DNA of 64,000 nucleotides from assembly GCA_026261815.1 (NCBI GenBank), contig JAMPIT010000848.1, forward strand, positions 2,232,001 to 2,296,000, given 5' to 3'. Below are positions 23,301-34,351 of the stretch, piece by piece (position 1 is the first letter of the stretch; every line of letters starts with the position of its first letter). A model generated the notes under the pieces. The model saw nothing but the letters and a program-made list of their open reading frames with translations. It searched no databases and was not told the origin of the DNA. The position numbers and the translations under genes were made by a program. Source of the stretch: Monarcha castaneiventris obscurior (lineage: Eukaryota; Chordata; Aves; Passeriformes; Monarchidae).

Positions 23301-26107
23301 TTCAGCCAGCAGAGAACTGTTTTGACTTGAGCCAGAGGAGAAAAATCTGACTGCAAACACTTCTTGGTGCTGCCAGAGTTACGGCTCAGTGTCCCCACAG
23401 ACCTCAGGTGCCTTTGCCAGATGATGTAGCAGACTCAGAAAACACCACAATGTTGGGGACTTGAGAGGTTTTTGTTCTTTATTGCTAAATTATTTTTTTT
23501 TCCTGCCCCAGAAAGCTGCCTCCATAGCCTGGATGGGGTCCCAGGGGCTGATGCTAAGATCAGTTTGCTCTGAAGTAGAGCGAGAAAGGAGTTTAGTCGT
23601 AGAAGAAGCTGATGAGCCTTGCAGGATCCAGCTATGGGTCTTTTGGGTTAGTCCCTTATAGTGTGCACATTGAATTCAAGGTCTAATTCATGGCCTGTGC
23701 AAGCAATTGCTATGGATGCTCCAAACAAACAGCACTTTCTTTCCCGCCCGCCTGGCTGGTGCCTCTTCCCGGCTGGAGCCAGTCAGAGTTTCTCATCCGG
23801 CCCCTGAGCTCCGGGGCACCAGGAGGAAAGCTTTGCTCCACCAGCCACACAGCAAAAACAAAACCCCGACTACAAAGCGCAGTTGTTGAGTGCAGCAGCA
23901 AGGGCACAAGGACCTGGTGCCCGCAGGAAGGGCAGAGGAAGCAGGCCGAGGTTTGCTCTGCTCTTGTGCTCGTCATTCCACGTCCTCCAATGCCTGCCAC
24001 TGCCGTGGGCTCCAGCCATGTCCCCTGGGGAAGGTGCTGCTCTCCCACCTCTCTCTGGAGGGCAGAGCCCCACGTGCTTTGTCCCCAGGGGTGGCTGGGA
24101 CAGGGCTGACCTCCAGCCCTTTGCCCTTTCCCACCCAGGGGAGCATGAGAACATCCCGGGGGCCCAGCAGTTCCCAGCTGGCGGGAGGGCTCAGCTTGGG
24201 ACAGCCCATCAGGGATGGGCTCGGCGGCAGCTGGGTGGGCTGGGTCACCTTTGCCCACAAATGGTGGCTTAGCTGAGAGCCTCTGGCCAAGGCACAGCTT
24301 TGGTGGGAGCCAGGGAAGGCTCCTGTAACCTCTGAGCTCGTAACTGAGGAGCAAACACCGTGGTTGGTCCTCATCTCCAGGTGAGCAGGTTTGGTGGCTG
24401 GAGCTCTGTGCTGGGCACACCCTGGAGGCCAGGAAAGTTGGTCCCTTTGGGGACTGCACATCCTGGCCTGTACATCTGGGAGCTTCTCAACAGTTTGGGA
24501 ATCCTGACTGGGGCTGGGTTTTCTCTGCAGTGGGTTTGCAAGGAATTCAGAAAGGTTCAAGTTTGAAACTTCCTCTTCCTCTGCTAGGACTGTGAGATGA
24601 GCCTTGAAGCCATTTGTGAGCTCTGCACACAGTTTCAGCAGGGACCAGCAGCCTGCCAGGACAGATGAGTAGCTACCAACCAGTTTGCTGGATCCTGCTG
24701 TGTCCTTTGTGCCATGACTGATGTCTGAAAGAGGAAAAGGTGCCTTTCTCTCTGAGAGAGATGCCAACCCTGCCTGCTGCTTGCTGGTGGGCAGTGTCAG
24801 GAGTCATCTGATTTCCCCTCAAGGAATGATGACACCACAGGTTCCATATGATCCTTGCTCCATCTTCGTCAGCCCATGTGTCATTGACTCATTTTTTTTT
24901 CAGCTATGTGTCATTAAATTAAGCCTTCTCTGCAATAACAGTGAGACCAGAAGAAGTGTAAAGCCCAGCAGTGCTGTGCATCCTAGCACTGTTCTGCAGT
25001 GCTGTTATTCCCTGGGCTTCACTCACCAGGTTTTGCACACTTCAGGGATTGCCGATGTTGCTGATCTGAACTGCCTTAAAACACCTTGGGTTTTGAGTCC
25101 TGGCTCTCTGGTGCTGCCTTGGTTTCCTCCCCTGCCTCTCCTAACAGCCACATCCAGGATCCTCTCTCAGAACAATAAGGCACTGGAACATGGAGAGTTT
25201 TCGGGCAAGTCTGGGGTACCTCACTGCCACTGGGTATGTAGAGTCAGCTTTAATCCCTCTCTGTCTTGATAGCTGTTGTTTGGCTTTTCCACACTTTTTT
25301 GCTAGTCAAAACTGTTCCTCAAAGGATAGCTGAGGCTGCTGTCAAGTGGGAGAAAAGGATTGCCTGGCAGGGTTTAACCCTGGGGACAGGCTCTTCTCCC
25401 CTCCAGGTTTTCTGGTTTCTGGAGAGTCATTCCAGATGTGAGGCCTGAGAAATTATATTCTTTCCCAAATGTTTGTTTCCATTAGACATTTAAATAGATT
25501 TATGGGACATTTCATCCTGTCTGTAGTGGCCAAATTCTTGTCCTTGGAGATTTCCTCTGGCACTGCAGCTTCAGTGTGAAACTGTTTTCTCTGTTTGTCA
25601 CCCTTAAACATGTAGGTTTGTGTTTGGCCTCCTCTTAAGAGGCAGGGAGAGCACCACTCAGCTGCCTCTTGTCCATGTAACACATTTTAAATACAGACCT
25701 GGTCTAATAATTTCTACAGAAGCCACCGGAGTCCTCTTTCTCCCTCCAAGATCCTCTAAATAAGCACTAAAGCCTCAGCCACTGCCAATGAGTTGACCCC
25801 TCAGAATGCCTCTATTATGGTTTTTAGAGAATAACACAATCCTTTCCTGTGCTTGCATAAATAGAGGAGCAGTTGCATCGTACTTAGCATTTATTTTTCA
25901 AGAAATGCCTTGAACTTCCCTGTCCTGCTGCTTCCAGGGGAGATCTCAGCCCCAGCTGCTCAGGGAAGTTAGCAGGGAAGTAGAGAAGGGTGAGACCAGA
26001 GGCACTCAGAGGAGGACAATATAAAGCCTCATAAGTGATCATCTCATGAAAGCCCCCTAATTAGTGTTTATGAACTTCCTCTGCTAACACCCTTGTTCTT
26101 TTTCCAG
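20321..26107. other. Intergenic SLC13A3-OCSTAMP, no gene recognised
   Basis: About 5.8 kb. A GC-rich segment at 23690-24770 is open in several frames on both strands, but none resembles a known protein or shows splice-consistent exon structure. A TATA-like CATAAATAG at 25856-25864 may mark the OCSTAMP promoter. Confidence 0.5.
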
Positions 26108-26108
26108 G

Positions 26109-27146
26109 ATGAGAGCCCATGTCTACTGTAAAGACTTTCTGTTCCCAAAGGTGCACAGAACTGTGGCAGACCTATGGTGGATTTACTCCAAACCAGTCCC
26201 AGCAGATGGCAGGGAGCTGTGGACCTTGTTTCTGCAGTGTTCCTGCATTACAGTAGTGATAGGAAGCCTCTTCTACAACTGGATGTTTGCTTCCCTGGAG
26301 TACTCCTGGCACCTCTCCATTGCCATGGCCATCTCCTTCAGTCTGCTCCTTCTCCTGACCCTCCTTTTGGTGCATCCTGCCCGTTGTGTCTTCAGCATGA
26401 TCATGCCCACGTTAGGCACCAAACAGGGCCGGAAGCTTCTCTTCTCAACCTGCATCATGATCGCAGTGGTGAACATAACACCCAACATCATAAGCAACAT
26501 TAAAACCATACTGCAGCTTATTAAGTGCATCTGCAAGAACTCCTCTGACAGTCTTCTGAACTCAACTGCCCTGCTAGAGAAAGCTTCCTGGGAGTTTGGG
26601 GATGCAGTCCAAGAAACCGTTCATTCCATTTACAAGCCTATGAATGGACATTTTCGCTTTTTGTTGCTTCAGAACAGCTCCTTGATTTACCAAAAAATGC
26701 ACCTTGCTGGTGAGAAAATTAGCAGAGAGTTCTTGTCTGTTGAGGTACTGGTCAAAGACTCTATACGAGTAGCCAACAGACTGGCTGCTGGTTTCTTCAT
26801 GCTCTATCTCTGTTTTGAGTCCACGTGGTATTTGAAAAATTATCTCACCAACCTCCGCTTTGACAATTTTTACATCACCAAGAAGCTGGAGCGTTTAGCT
26901 GTGGACAGAAAAGCAGCTCATCTGCTGGTGGGCTCATCCAAAAAACTCATCCGACATACAGGCTTGAAGCTGTCCTGGGAAGAAGTGGTGATGTGCCTTG
27001 TGCAGTCCATGCTGGTCACTGTGGCCCTGATGCTGATGCTGGTGATCGTGGCCATGGACCACTTTGCGTTCAGCGTGGCAGACACGGCGGTGAGAAGGGC
27101 AGCTCAGTTCTCTGCGGTGCCCATCACTCTCAACATCAAATACAAG
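26109..27146 (+). CDS. OCSTAMP: OCSTAMP first coding exon
   Basis: Acceptor ctttttccag at 26098-26107. The donor AAG|gtgagt follows codon 346. It encodes the N-terminus and five of the hydrophobic segments. The frame stays open past 27146 into the intron, but those residues lose family similarity. Confidence 0.9.
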
Positions 27147-28492
27147 GTGAGTGCTGGGCTGTCCTGTCCTGCCCTGCTTGGGGACCCCACTCTGTGTCAC
27201 TTCAGGGAGGTGGTCAGGATTGCAGTCTTTGTACCCTTATTTACACAATCCTGACTTCCCTCCCCAGCAGCCAGCTGGATGAGCAATGGGCTTTGAGGGA
27301 GGAGGCGGTGGCGCAACCTCAGTTGCTCCTCCCAGTGCATCAAAAAGCAGCAGACACTCTCCATATTACAGCTCCTTGGGAGCTTGGAGGGGAGCAAATT
27401 GTGCCTCATGCTGCAAAGACACTGCTAGCACCGGGCAGTCAGGGGTCCCTATGTCTGCAGGTCCCTTCCCTAAGCAAGGTGGAGGAATGGGAGTCCCTTG
27501 GACACTGTCCCCCCACTGCAGAGTGAAGGCAAGTCCAGAAGGAAGGGGGCAGCTGATGAACACTGAGGATGTCTCCTCATCTTATTGCCCAGGCTGTTTC
27601 TTCAGTAGAAATCCCTGCTTGCTGGCTTTGGTGCCATCCTCTGCAATCCTTTCCACAAACCTCCCCAGTTTCTATTTCAATATTCTTTGGCTCGGTGTTT
27701 TAGCTTCCCTCTTCTGCCACACAGCCTGCCTCTCTCCCCAGCCCTAGGATCCTTAGTGCATATACCTGCTTAGGATGGATTTATAGGAAAATAATCGAGT
27801 CTTAGAAAAAGCCTCTAAAATTCAGATATTCAGCCACTAATACCATGGTCTGGATGATGTCTTTCACCATAAATCTCACACAGTGAATGCCTGTTATGAT
27901 CTCTGTTACAGTGGATGGAGATGTCAGGTAGGACTGGGTCTCACCATGCCCAGTACTCAGTGCCCGCACATCACACTGTTACCCAGCCTGAAGTGTTCAC
28001 ACTCATCAATGTCCTTCTCTTATTGCTGTTAGAGTCATTCCACACCCCCAGGCTGATGTTTCTGTAGTAAACAGTTGATTTTGGTTTCTTCATACCCCAC
28101 TTACCTATTAACTCTCCTTATTTCAGGTCGAAATAGGGATCATGCCCTTTCTATTCAAAGTTTTTGGGCGTCCTTCTGAGGAATTACTGCTCGGGGATTT
28201 CAACAGGACCTACCACCATCATCTGATCTTCAGCTCTGCCCACTGCAGGATCAGCCCCGCCATGCCTCCCAACCCCTCTGTGCTGCTTGCTGTGGGGCTG
28301 CTCTTCTGCATCCTCTATGCCACCGTGTTCCTGGAAACCTACGCTCGCCGCCTTTGCCGGAAGATCGCAGCCTCCTTCTTCCAGAGCTGCGAGGAGGAGC
28401 GAGCGCTTTACCTCTACAGGAAACTGTCCAGGAGGCACAGGAAGGAGCACAGCTGTGGGAAAGGTGCTCCTGGAAATCAGGGGGATGTCTGA
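26109..28492 (+). CDS. OCSTAMP: OCSTAMP, osteoclast stimulatory transmembrane protein
   Basis: Multi-pass membrane protein needed for fusion of mononuclear precursors into multinucleate osteoclasts (known of the mammalian gene, with DCSTAMP). Two coding exons, 26109-27146 and 28127-28492, join in phase 0 to give 467 residues. Hydrophobic segments are at about 38-60, 68-89, 108-125, 222-243, 294-316 and 395-415. The DC-STAMP-like domain is recognisable by YLKNYLTNLRFDNFYITKKL (241-260), the AVPITLNIKY stretch before the splice, and ETYARRLCRKIAASFF in exon 3; human OCSTAMP has matching blocks. There are sequons at NIT (122), NSS (144), NST (151) and NSS (189). Met at 26109 lies one base after an AG acceptor with A at -3, so the 5' UTR is probably in a separate small exon. 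Compared with human (about 566 aa), the tail after the ARRL block is about 100 residues shorter. SLC13A3 lies upstream on the same strand, as in mammals. Confidence 0.9.
28127..28492 (+). CDS. OCSTAMP: OCSTAMP last coding exon
   Basis: Acceptor ctccttatttcag, 121 codons, TGA at 28490-28492. It encodes VEIGIMPFLFKVFGRPSEEL, a final hydrophobic helix, and the basic ARRLCRKIAASFF segment. It ends in a short hydrophilic tail (KGAPGNQGDV). Confidence 0.9.
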   Translation, partial: VEIGIMPFLFKVFGRPSEELLLGDFNRTYHHHLIFSSAHCRISPAMPPNPSVLLAVGLLFCILYATVFLETYARRLCRKIAASFFQSCEEERALYLYRKLSRRHRKEHSCGKGAPGNQGDV

Positions 28493-29125
28493 CACCACAG
28501 CACAGGCTTCTGCCACAGGATCACACATTTAATTTTCCGGAGTTAGAGAAGTGTTTGGAGCCTGGGGAAAAAGTCGAAATGTCACATTTTTGCATTAATT
28601 TGAGAAAAATGGATTACATTTCCTTTTCTTCTTTTTTTAATATCCAGAAAGTCTGGAGCCAGCTTTTGCAGGAATGGTGGGAGATGGCTCATATGACTTG
28701 GGGCATATCTGCAGCATTAGGCAAGGCTAACTGGGAAATACATGGGAGCTGGGGTCAGGGAGGAGCTCATTTACCTTCTCCACCACATCCAGGCTTGAAG
28801 AAGTACACATTTCCTTTCTTTCTTAAGTTATACCTTCAGGCAACAAAAAAGGAAACTAATTGGACTTGATTAATTCAATTTTCAACCAGTTTTTCTTTCA
28901 GGTTTCATGCACAGAAACCTGGGTAGACTGGATAAATTTAGCAGATAATTTATTCACCAAAGAAAGTGTCACTTCAACCTGCTGAAGTAAATTCAAGACC
29001 AATATGACCATGAGAGGCACATCCTGGGCATGGGTGGTGGTGGAAATCAGCACATGAGGACTTAACAAAATCTCTTCAAAATGGCTGTTCAAAATAAAAT
29101 AGAAATAAAATAGCTGAAGGACCTC
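28493..29125 (+). other. OCSTAMP: Probable OCSTAMP 3' UTR with clustered poly(A) signals
   Basis: AATAAA occurs at 29093-29098 and again at 29104-29109, about 600 nt after the stop, with a third copy near 29146. A CR1 fragment begins immediately afterwards at about 29161. The end is inferred from motifs only. Confidence 0.45.
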
Positions 29126-29160
29126 AGAAGAGAATGCGAACAGTCAATAAAGGTCAATTT

Positions 29161-29436
29161 GGGTGTCAATCTCTTTTCCCAAGTAAGAAGTGATAGGATG
29201 AGAGGAATCAGTCTCAAGTTGTGCCAGAAGAGGTTTAGATTGAATATCAGGAAAAATTTATTCGAGGTCTATTGAGCACTGGCACAGGCTGCCCAGGGCA
29301 GTGGTAGGGTCACCATCCCTGAAGGGATTTAAAAGATACATAGAGGTGACACTTGGGGACATGGTTCAATGGTGCCTTGGCAGTGCTGGGTTAATGTTTG
29401 GACTCCATGGTTTTAAATGTTGGGTTGTTTCAAACT
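29161..29436 (+). repeat. CR1 LINE 3' fragment
   Basis: The text follows the avian CR1 3' region in order: TCTCTTTTCCCAAGTAAGAA, GTGATAGGATGAGAGGAA, CAGGCTGCCCAGGGCAGTGG, GTCACCATCCCTGAAGGGAT, then GACATGGTTCAATGG. It is divergent, lacks the terminal ATTCTATGATTCT repeats, and has no coding capacity. Confidence 0.9.
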
Positions 29437-32400
29437 CAGAAATTATGTTATTGTATTTGAATGAACAAATCCATCACTTGGGCAGCATCTGAAATGTGTT
29501 ATTTTTGACAGAGGCAGATGGGGCACCTCTGTAAGGGCAGGAGCCAGAGGAGGGGGAGATAAATCCCTGCCAGGTTAAAAACTGAGCAACTTCACTGCTT
29601 CATTTCTTCGAAGCATCTCCATTGTTTTCCTCCCTTCTTCCATTAAAGCCTTCATTAAGGTAATTATTTGACATAATGCACCTCAATGAGATTAATTGAC
29701 AGAAATTAAGTGGTAGCTGCTGCCAGATGCACCGAATTTTCTCATCTTCTGAGGTACTTGAAACAAGTATGTTTGGATTATATTTTTTAAGCATCTATCT
29801 GACAAAACCCTGGTGAATTCATGTCCCCAGGTTTCTTAATACCCTGCTGTTCTGATGGTTAATCCAAGCACCTTTATGCCTCTACAGCAACTGGGGGCTT
29901 TGTCATGGTGTTTCTGTAGAAAATGCCCTGTGCTTTACTGTTTGGGTGAAAGCAAAAAGATTTCCACTGAGCAGCCAAAATTATCTGGAGCCAGGAGTTC
30001 AAATAGCTGGGAGAAGAGAGAATCCCTTCAGACACAAACTATCTGAGGATCGTGTTGTCTTCCAACAAGAACAACTTGCAAAAGAGTTTTTCCTCAGGAA
30101 GATTTATCTTTTTGACATCAGCCATGTTGTCCCTGGTGCCAAATTGGGCTGTCATGCTTTCCCCAGACAGGGGGACTGGCAGGAGGCAGAGCTGCTGGAA
30201 ATCGCTCTGCTCTCCTGAGAGGCATTGTTCTTCAGTCAGATAAAGGTGTGACAAAACAGAAAACATTACCATTCTAGAGCTGTATTGCCCACTGGAGGGG
30301 CGAGCTGCCTTGCCAGGGTTTGCTTGATGGTGCAACAGAGAAATGCTGAACAGATTAACCAGCAGGAAACGTTCATTTATTCACATATTTTTTATTAAGT
30401 AGGACCAATGTACAAGTCTTGTTATTTGCTGAGGGATTTTCATCCCTCAGAGCCCCTCCATACTCACACCCTCACTCCTGCTCGTTGGGGCTCTCTTGCC
30501 TTTGTTTTCACTCAGCACATCCCTCCCACCCCATAGGCCAGAGGAAATGGAGGACAAGGCTTTGTCCTGTGTCACTGTCACCCGGGTCCTGAGTGTCCAC
30601 CTCCTCCAAGGGAAAATCCCTGCTGCTCAGTGCTGCTCCTGCTTGTTCACTCATTTGCTGTCCCTGACTGCAGGGAGGTGTTTCACCACATCTGGCTTCT
30701 GGCTTTGGACATCAGTGAAATGGAAGGTTCGGGGTCAGAGGTTTGTGAGCAGTGAGGCAGAGGCAGGGCCGAGGTGCCCCAAGGGGGCTGGGGAGCGTTT
30801 AGTTATGGGCACCAAACTTCCCTGCTGCTGCTCACTGGGGCCAATGCCAGCCCCTGTTGCCGTGACCCTGCTGCTAAGGGCTTGGCACTCGCTCCAATCT
30901 GCTTTGTTGCCCTGGATCTGTATCCACGGCTGCCATTTTCCCCAGGAGTTACCACCATGTGCGGAGCTGTCGGCCTGGCAGGACACACAGGGTCTGCTTG
31001 CCGTGTTTCTTCTTTGCACTTACTGAGGTTTGAAACTTCTTAATTATCTAGAGAAAAAATTTAATCACAAGAGAGAAAGGCCCATGGGTTGCTTTTTCCT
31101 CCACCAGTGCAACAAACCCAGGGGACAGAAGGACACTCACACACAGGACGAGTTCTGCCCTGAAGCCCCTGATTCCCTTGGAGTTTTGTGGTGTATTTTA
31201 GTGAAGGGATGGAGGGGAACTGACTCCATTTCCTCAGCCTCAGGTAAAATATGGTAAAAAATATGCTAAGTTCCTGCTTATGGCTGGCTGGCAGGCAAGA
31301 ATGAATGGCCTTAATATTCTGAGGTACAAGTGTAAATAATCCAGCTCAGACCATCTCTAGGAAAGATCATAGCCACAAATCTGCACCTACCAGAGCAGGC
31401 AGGCAAGCAAAGAAAAACCTCTCTCCAGAAGTATTTCCTGATTTTTAAGCAAACTCCATTTTTACTGTTTATCCTATCTATAGTATTTGCAAATTCCATT
31501 TTTTATTGCATTTATCCTATCTGTAGTATTTGCACTGTAATTGCAATGGAGAAGAGACACTTTCATGCACCAAATTTTAGAAAAGGAAATATTAATGGAC
31601 ATAAATAAAAGCAAAAAAGCTACTTCATAGCATTGTGCATATAATTCATAGTGAGATTTTCCCAAGTCCTGGCTCTTTCAAATGTAGATTGTGTCAGGGT
31701 TTCACTCTGAACTCTATGCCTCACATTTTGAAATAGAAAATTTCCAAATTAGTTGTAACAGGCCTTTAGCCTGCAACACAAACAGTGGAAATGAGGCAGA
31801 AGCAACACTGGTTATCCCAAAAGGCTGGTAAAAGCTGGAATGTGGGTACAGAAGCCAATCCTCCAGGCACCTTTCTTGGTCCCCTGATTTCCAGAACTTT
31901 GAGCACATCACTGATTCTCACTCTTCAGGTACTCAGAGAAGCCCTGAGATGTGTGACTTCAGCAAGCAACTCCAGGGGTTCACAGGATGACACTGGCACG
32001 TTGAGGAGATGCTGAGGAAATGGAGTGGGTTCATCTCCATCCCAACACAGCCCTCCCAAGGACTGAGCCAGAAGCAGTTCTGTACTTCTTTGCTGATGAG
32101 AAAAATATGAAATCGCCAGAAGAGATGTTTTCAACACACAAACTTAACACGAAAAGTACCAAGATTTCACACATTTCTTACTTAGATGCTATTCTAGTCA
32201 AACATTCTGTAATTCCTCATCCTTTCTGGAAGCAGCTGGAGAGAGGCTTTGATATCCGAGAAGGGAGAGAGGCCAGTTCTGGGGATTTATTTCCCAAGAG
32301 ATGTAAAATAGAATGGCCAGCAGTCTGACTAGTCAGGGGTGATCCACTGCTGGATGGGAGGTTTTCCTTTGAAATAGGTTGAGAAACTGAAACAGCCAAG

Positions 32401-33787
32401 TTGAAAGGCTGAAAGCTTCCTCTTTTGCATTAGGAACTGTGCTGTTCAGACAACAAAGTGGGAACTCTCTGAATTATAGGAAGGAGCAGGTCAAGCCGAG
32501 GCTGTGGCTGGGATGGGATGAATCAGCTTTTCCTTTTACCAGGAGAGGGAGGAAATTATTCCATGTGCCCAATGCTTCATGCTCTGCACTGCCAGGGCAT
32601 CAGCAATGCCAGGTTCACAACCACAGTGAGGGAGGGAGGGAGGAACTTTGGTCCCATCTAGACCTTTCCTAAAAATAGATGCCTAAAACCATGTGAGTTT
32701 TGTTCTCTCAGGAGCAGCTGGTGAAGCATGTGTGGTCCTGGGCTCTGTGAGAGGTGAGTATGGTGCTCTTGACGGGGCTGATGGGAGGAAGGAGCTTTCT
32801 CTGGTATTAGAACAAATTCCTCTAAGAGCAGGGAGAGATTTGCCCTCTGTCTGGACACTGCAATGAGCAGTGCACACAGGAAAGACTGAAAAAATATTTG
32901 AAACCACAAATTGGGTGGAGGCTCCTGAGCAGCAAAGCTGCTGCAATTTCACCATCTGTTCTTTTGGACTAACCAGAGCAGCTCTGAGGAGTGAAGGCAG
33001 AGGGATCAGAGACATATTTTTGGGGGGAAGATGTGCAGCAGCAGGACCAGAGAAGTCAGCTTTAGTCAGGCATTTTTCTGTCCTTTCATGCCCTAGACAG
33101 CTGTGTAGGGCGCAGTGATGGAGTTCAGTGATGAAGAACTTTACGGACACCATTTCCAGTGTTTCCTAGGTGTTTGCATCAGTGCTGACTAAGGACTTGG
33201 AGCATTTTGTCACACCTGCTTGGTGTGACATCCAGTCATGGTACAAGCCCCAGCCCTGGATACCAAGTGATGGTGGGCTCACGTTTCCTCCCTGATACAG
33301 GTCATGGCTCTGCCTGCATGGGAGGGGAGCAGGAGCAGAGCTGGGGGCTGCTGCACTCTCCCAGGGCTGTGCTCATCAGGTGTGCAGTGTGTGCTGTACC
33401 AAGTGCTTGTTATTACACAGTTATGCTGTTGACATTTAGATGTCACAGGATATGAAATAACCCGTAATTACAGTCTAATTGTTCTGCTGGAGTTTTATTC
33501 TTTCATAATATTGCATGAAGAGCTTTTATCTCCCTTTAGCATTATTGTTATCCCCCCAGGATGCCCCTCCAGCACTGCACACACCCTGATTACTGTTCTG
33601 GGAACTGCCTGTCTGTGTCCCCACTCCAGACACATCCTACCCTGCGTGCTGTCCTCGGGATGAGCACTAGGATGGGTCATTTAGGTAGGATGTGTCACAG
33701 ACAGTGCCCAAAAGGCACATCAGAAGATGTGTCATTTTTCACAGCACAGCTCCAAGCCTTGCTGGTTCTGGCAAAGGCTCAGCTTTG
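29437..33787. other. Intergenic, no gene recognised
   Basis: I see no exon similarity or splice-consistent open frame on either strand. It is mixed AT-rich sequence with short purine runs (e.g. GGGAGGGAGGGAGG near 32628-32643). Confidence 0.5.
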
Positions 33788-33792
33788 GTCAC
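33788..33792. repeat. Left target-site duplication GTCAC of the solo LTR
   Basis: Five bases identical to those at 34347-34351, abutting the TG terminus of the LTR. Confidence 0.85.
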
Positions 33793-34346
33793 TGTCCTGG
33801 GTTGCAGTGTATTCTATTACCACCCTCATGAACCGTTGATACCAGGTGGGGCAGTGTTTCCTTGCCTCCTCCCTCCAGGCTATTGTTCTGTTAACGGCCC
33901 ATTAATGTTGTGCGGCATGACTCAGCAGTAACTCCCCCCCCCCCGGACTATCTGCTGTTAACGAGCCCATCAACACCTGGCCTCATGACTCATCATCCCA
34001 TTGTGAGAGGCTCCGCCCAGAGGGGGGAATCAAGCATTCCATCCCAGATAAATCTGGGCTTCTGAACACCACGGGGGGCTGTCTACTGGATTCCTGGAGG
34101 ACAAGAGCTACCACTGGACCTTCAGCTGGAGACTAGACTTCCCATAGGATCACCAATTCGACTGAACTACCTCATCTGGACTACTACCACCACCCTAATA
34201 GGGTGTCAGGTTGTATCTGACTTTGTCTGTGTTTTTCTTTTCCTTTTTCCCTTGTATTATTTCACTTATTTTTAATTATTTATTTTCCCTAGTAAATTTT
34301 AACCCTGACTTGGGATCTCGCTCTGGTTTGTTTTCAAACCATTACA
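33793..34346 (+). mobile_element. Solo LTR of an avian endogenous retrovirus, 5-bp target-site duplication
   Basis: The element starts TGTCCTGGGTTGC and ends AACCATTACA, so it has the canonical TG...CA termini. It is flanked by a perfect direct repeat GTCAC at 33788-33792 and 34347-34351. It is 554 bp long. The interior has a U3-like part with a GC box (CCGCCC near 34013-34019), a TATA-like GATAAAT at 34047-34053, a T-rich stretch and a TAAATTTTAA tract before the 3' end. No internal retroviral genes are present, consistent with LTR-LTR recombination leaving one LTR. The start resembles avian ERV LTRs; the ERV class cannot be decided from the sequence alone. Orientation is inferred from the TATA-like and T-rich/poly(A)-like order. 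Confidence 0.88.
33889..33997. repeat. Imperfect duplicated module in the LTR U3, each copy with an AP-1/NF-E2-type site
   Basis: TGTTAACGGCCC at 33889 and TGTTAACGAGCCC at 33956 begin two related modules. Each carries CATGACTCA about 27-29 bases later, giving TGACTCAGCA at 33918-33927 and TGACTCATCA at 33986-33995. Duplicated enhancer modules are common in retroviral U3. Binding is inferred from the motifs. Confidence 0.6.
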
Positions 34347-34351
34347 GTCAC
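34347..34351. repeat. Right target-site duplication GTCAC of the solo LTR
   Basis: Five bases identical to those at 33788-33792, abutting the CA terminus of the LTR. Confidence 0.85.

Noticed and set aside
23710..24767. 264- and 249-codon - strand open frames as a novel gene
   Set aside because: Overlapping frames are open on both strands in a GC-rich stretch, with no recognisable domain, start context or splice support.
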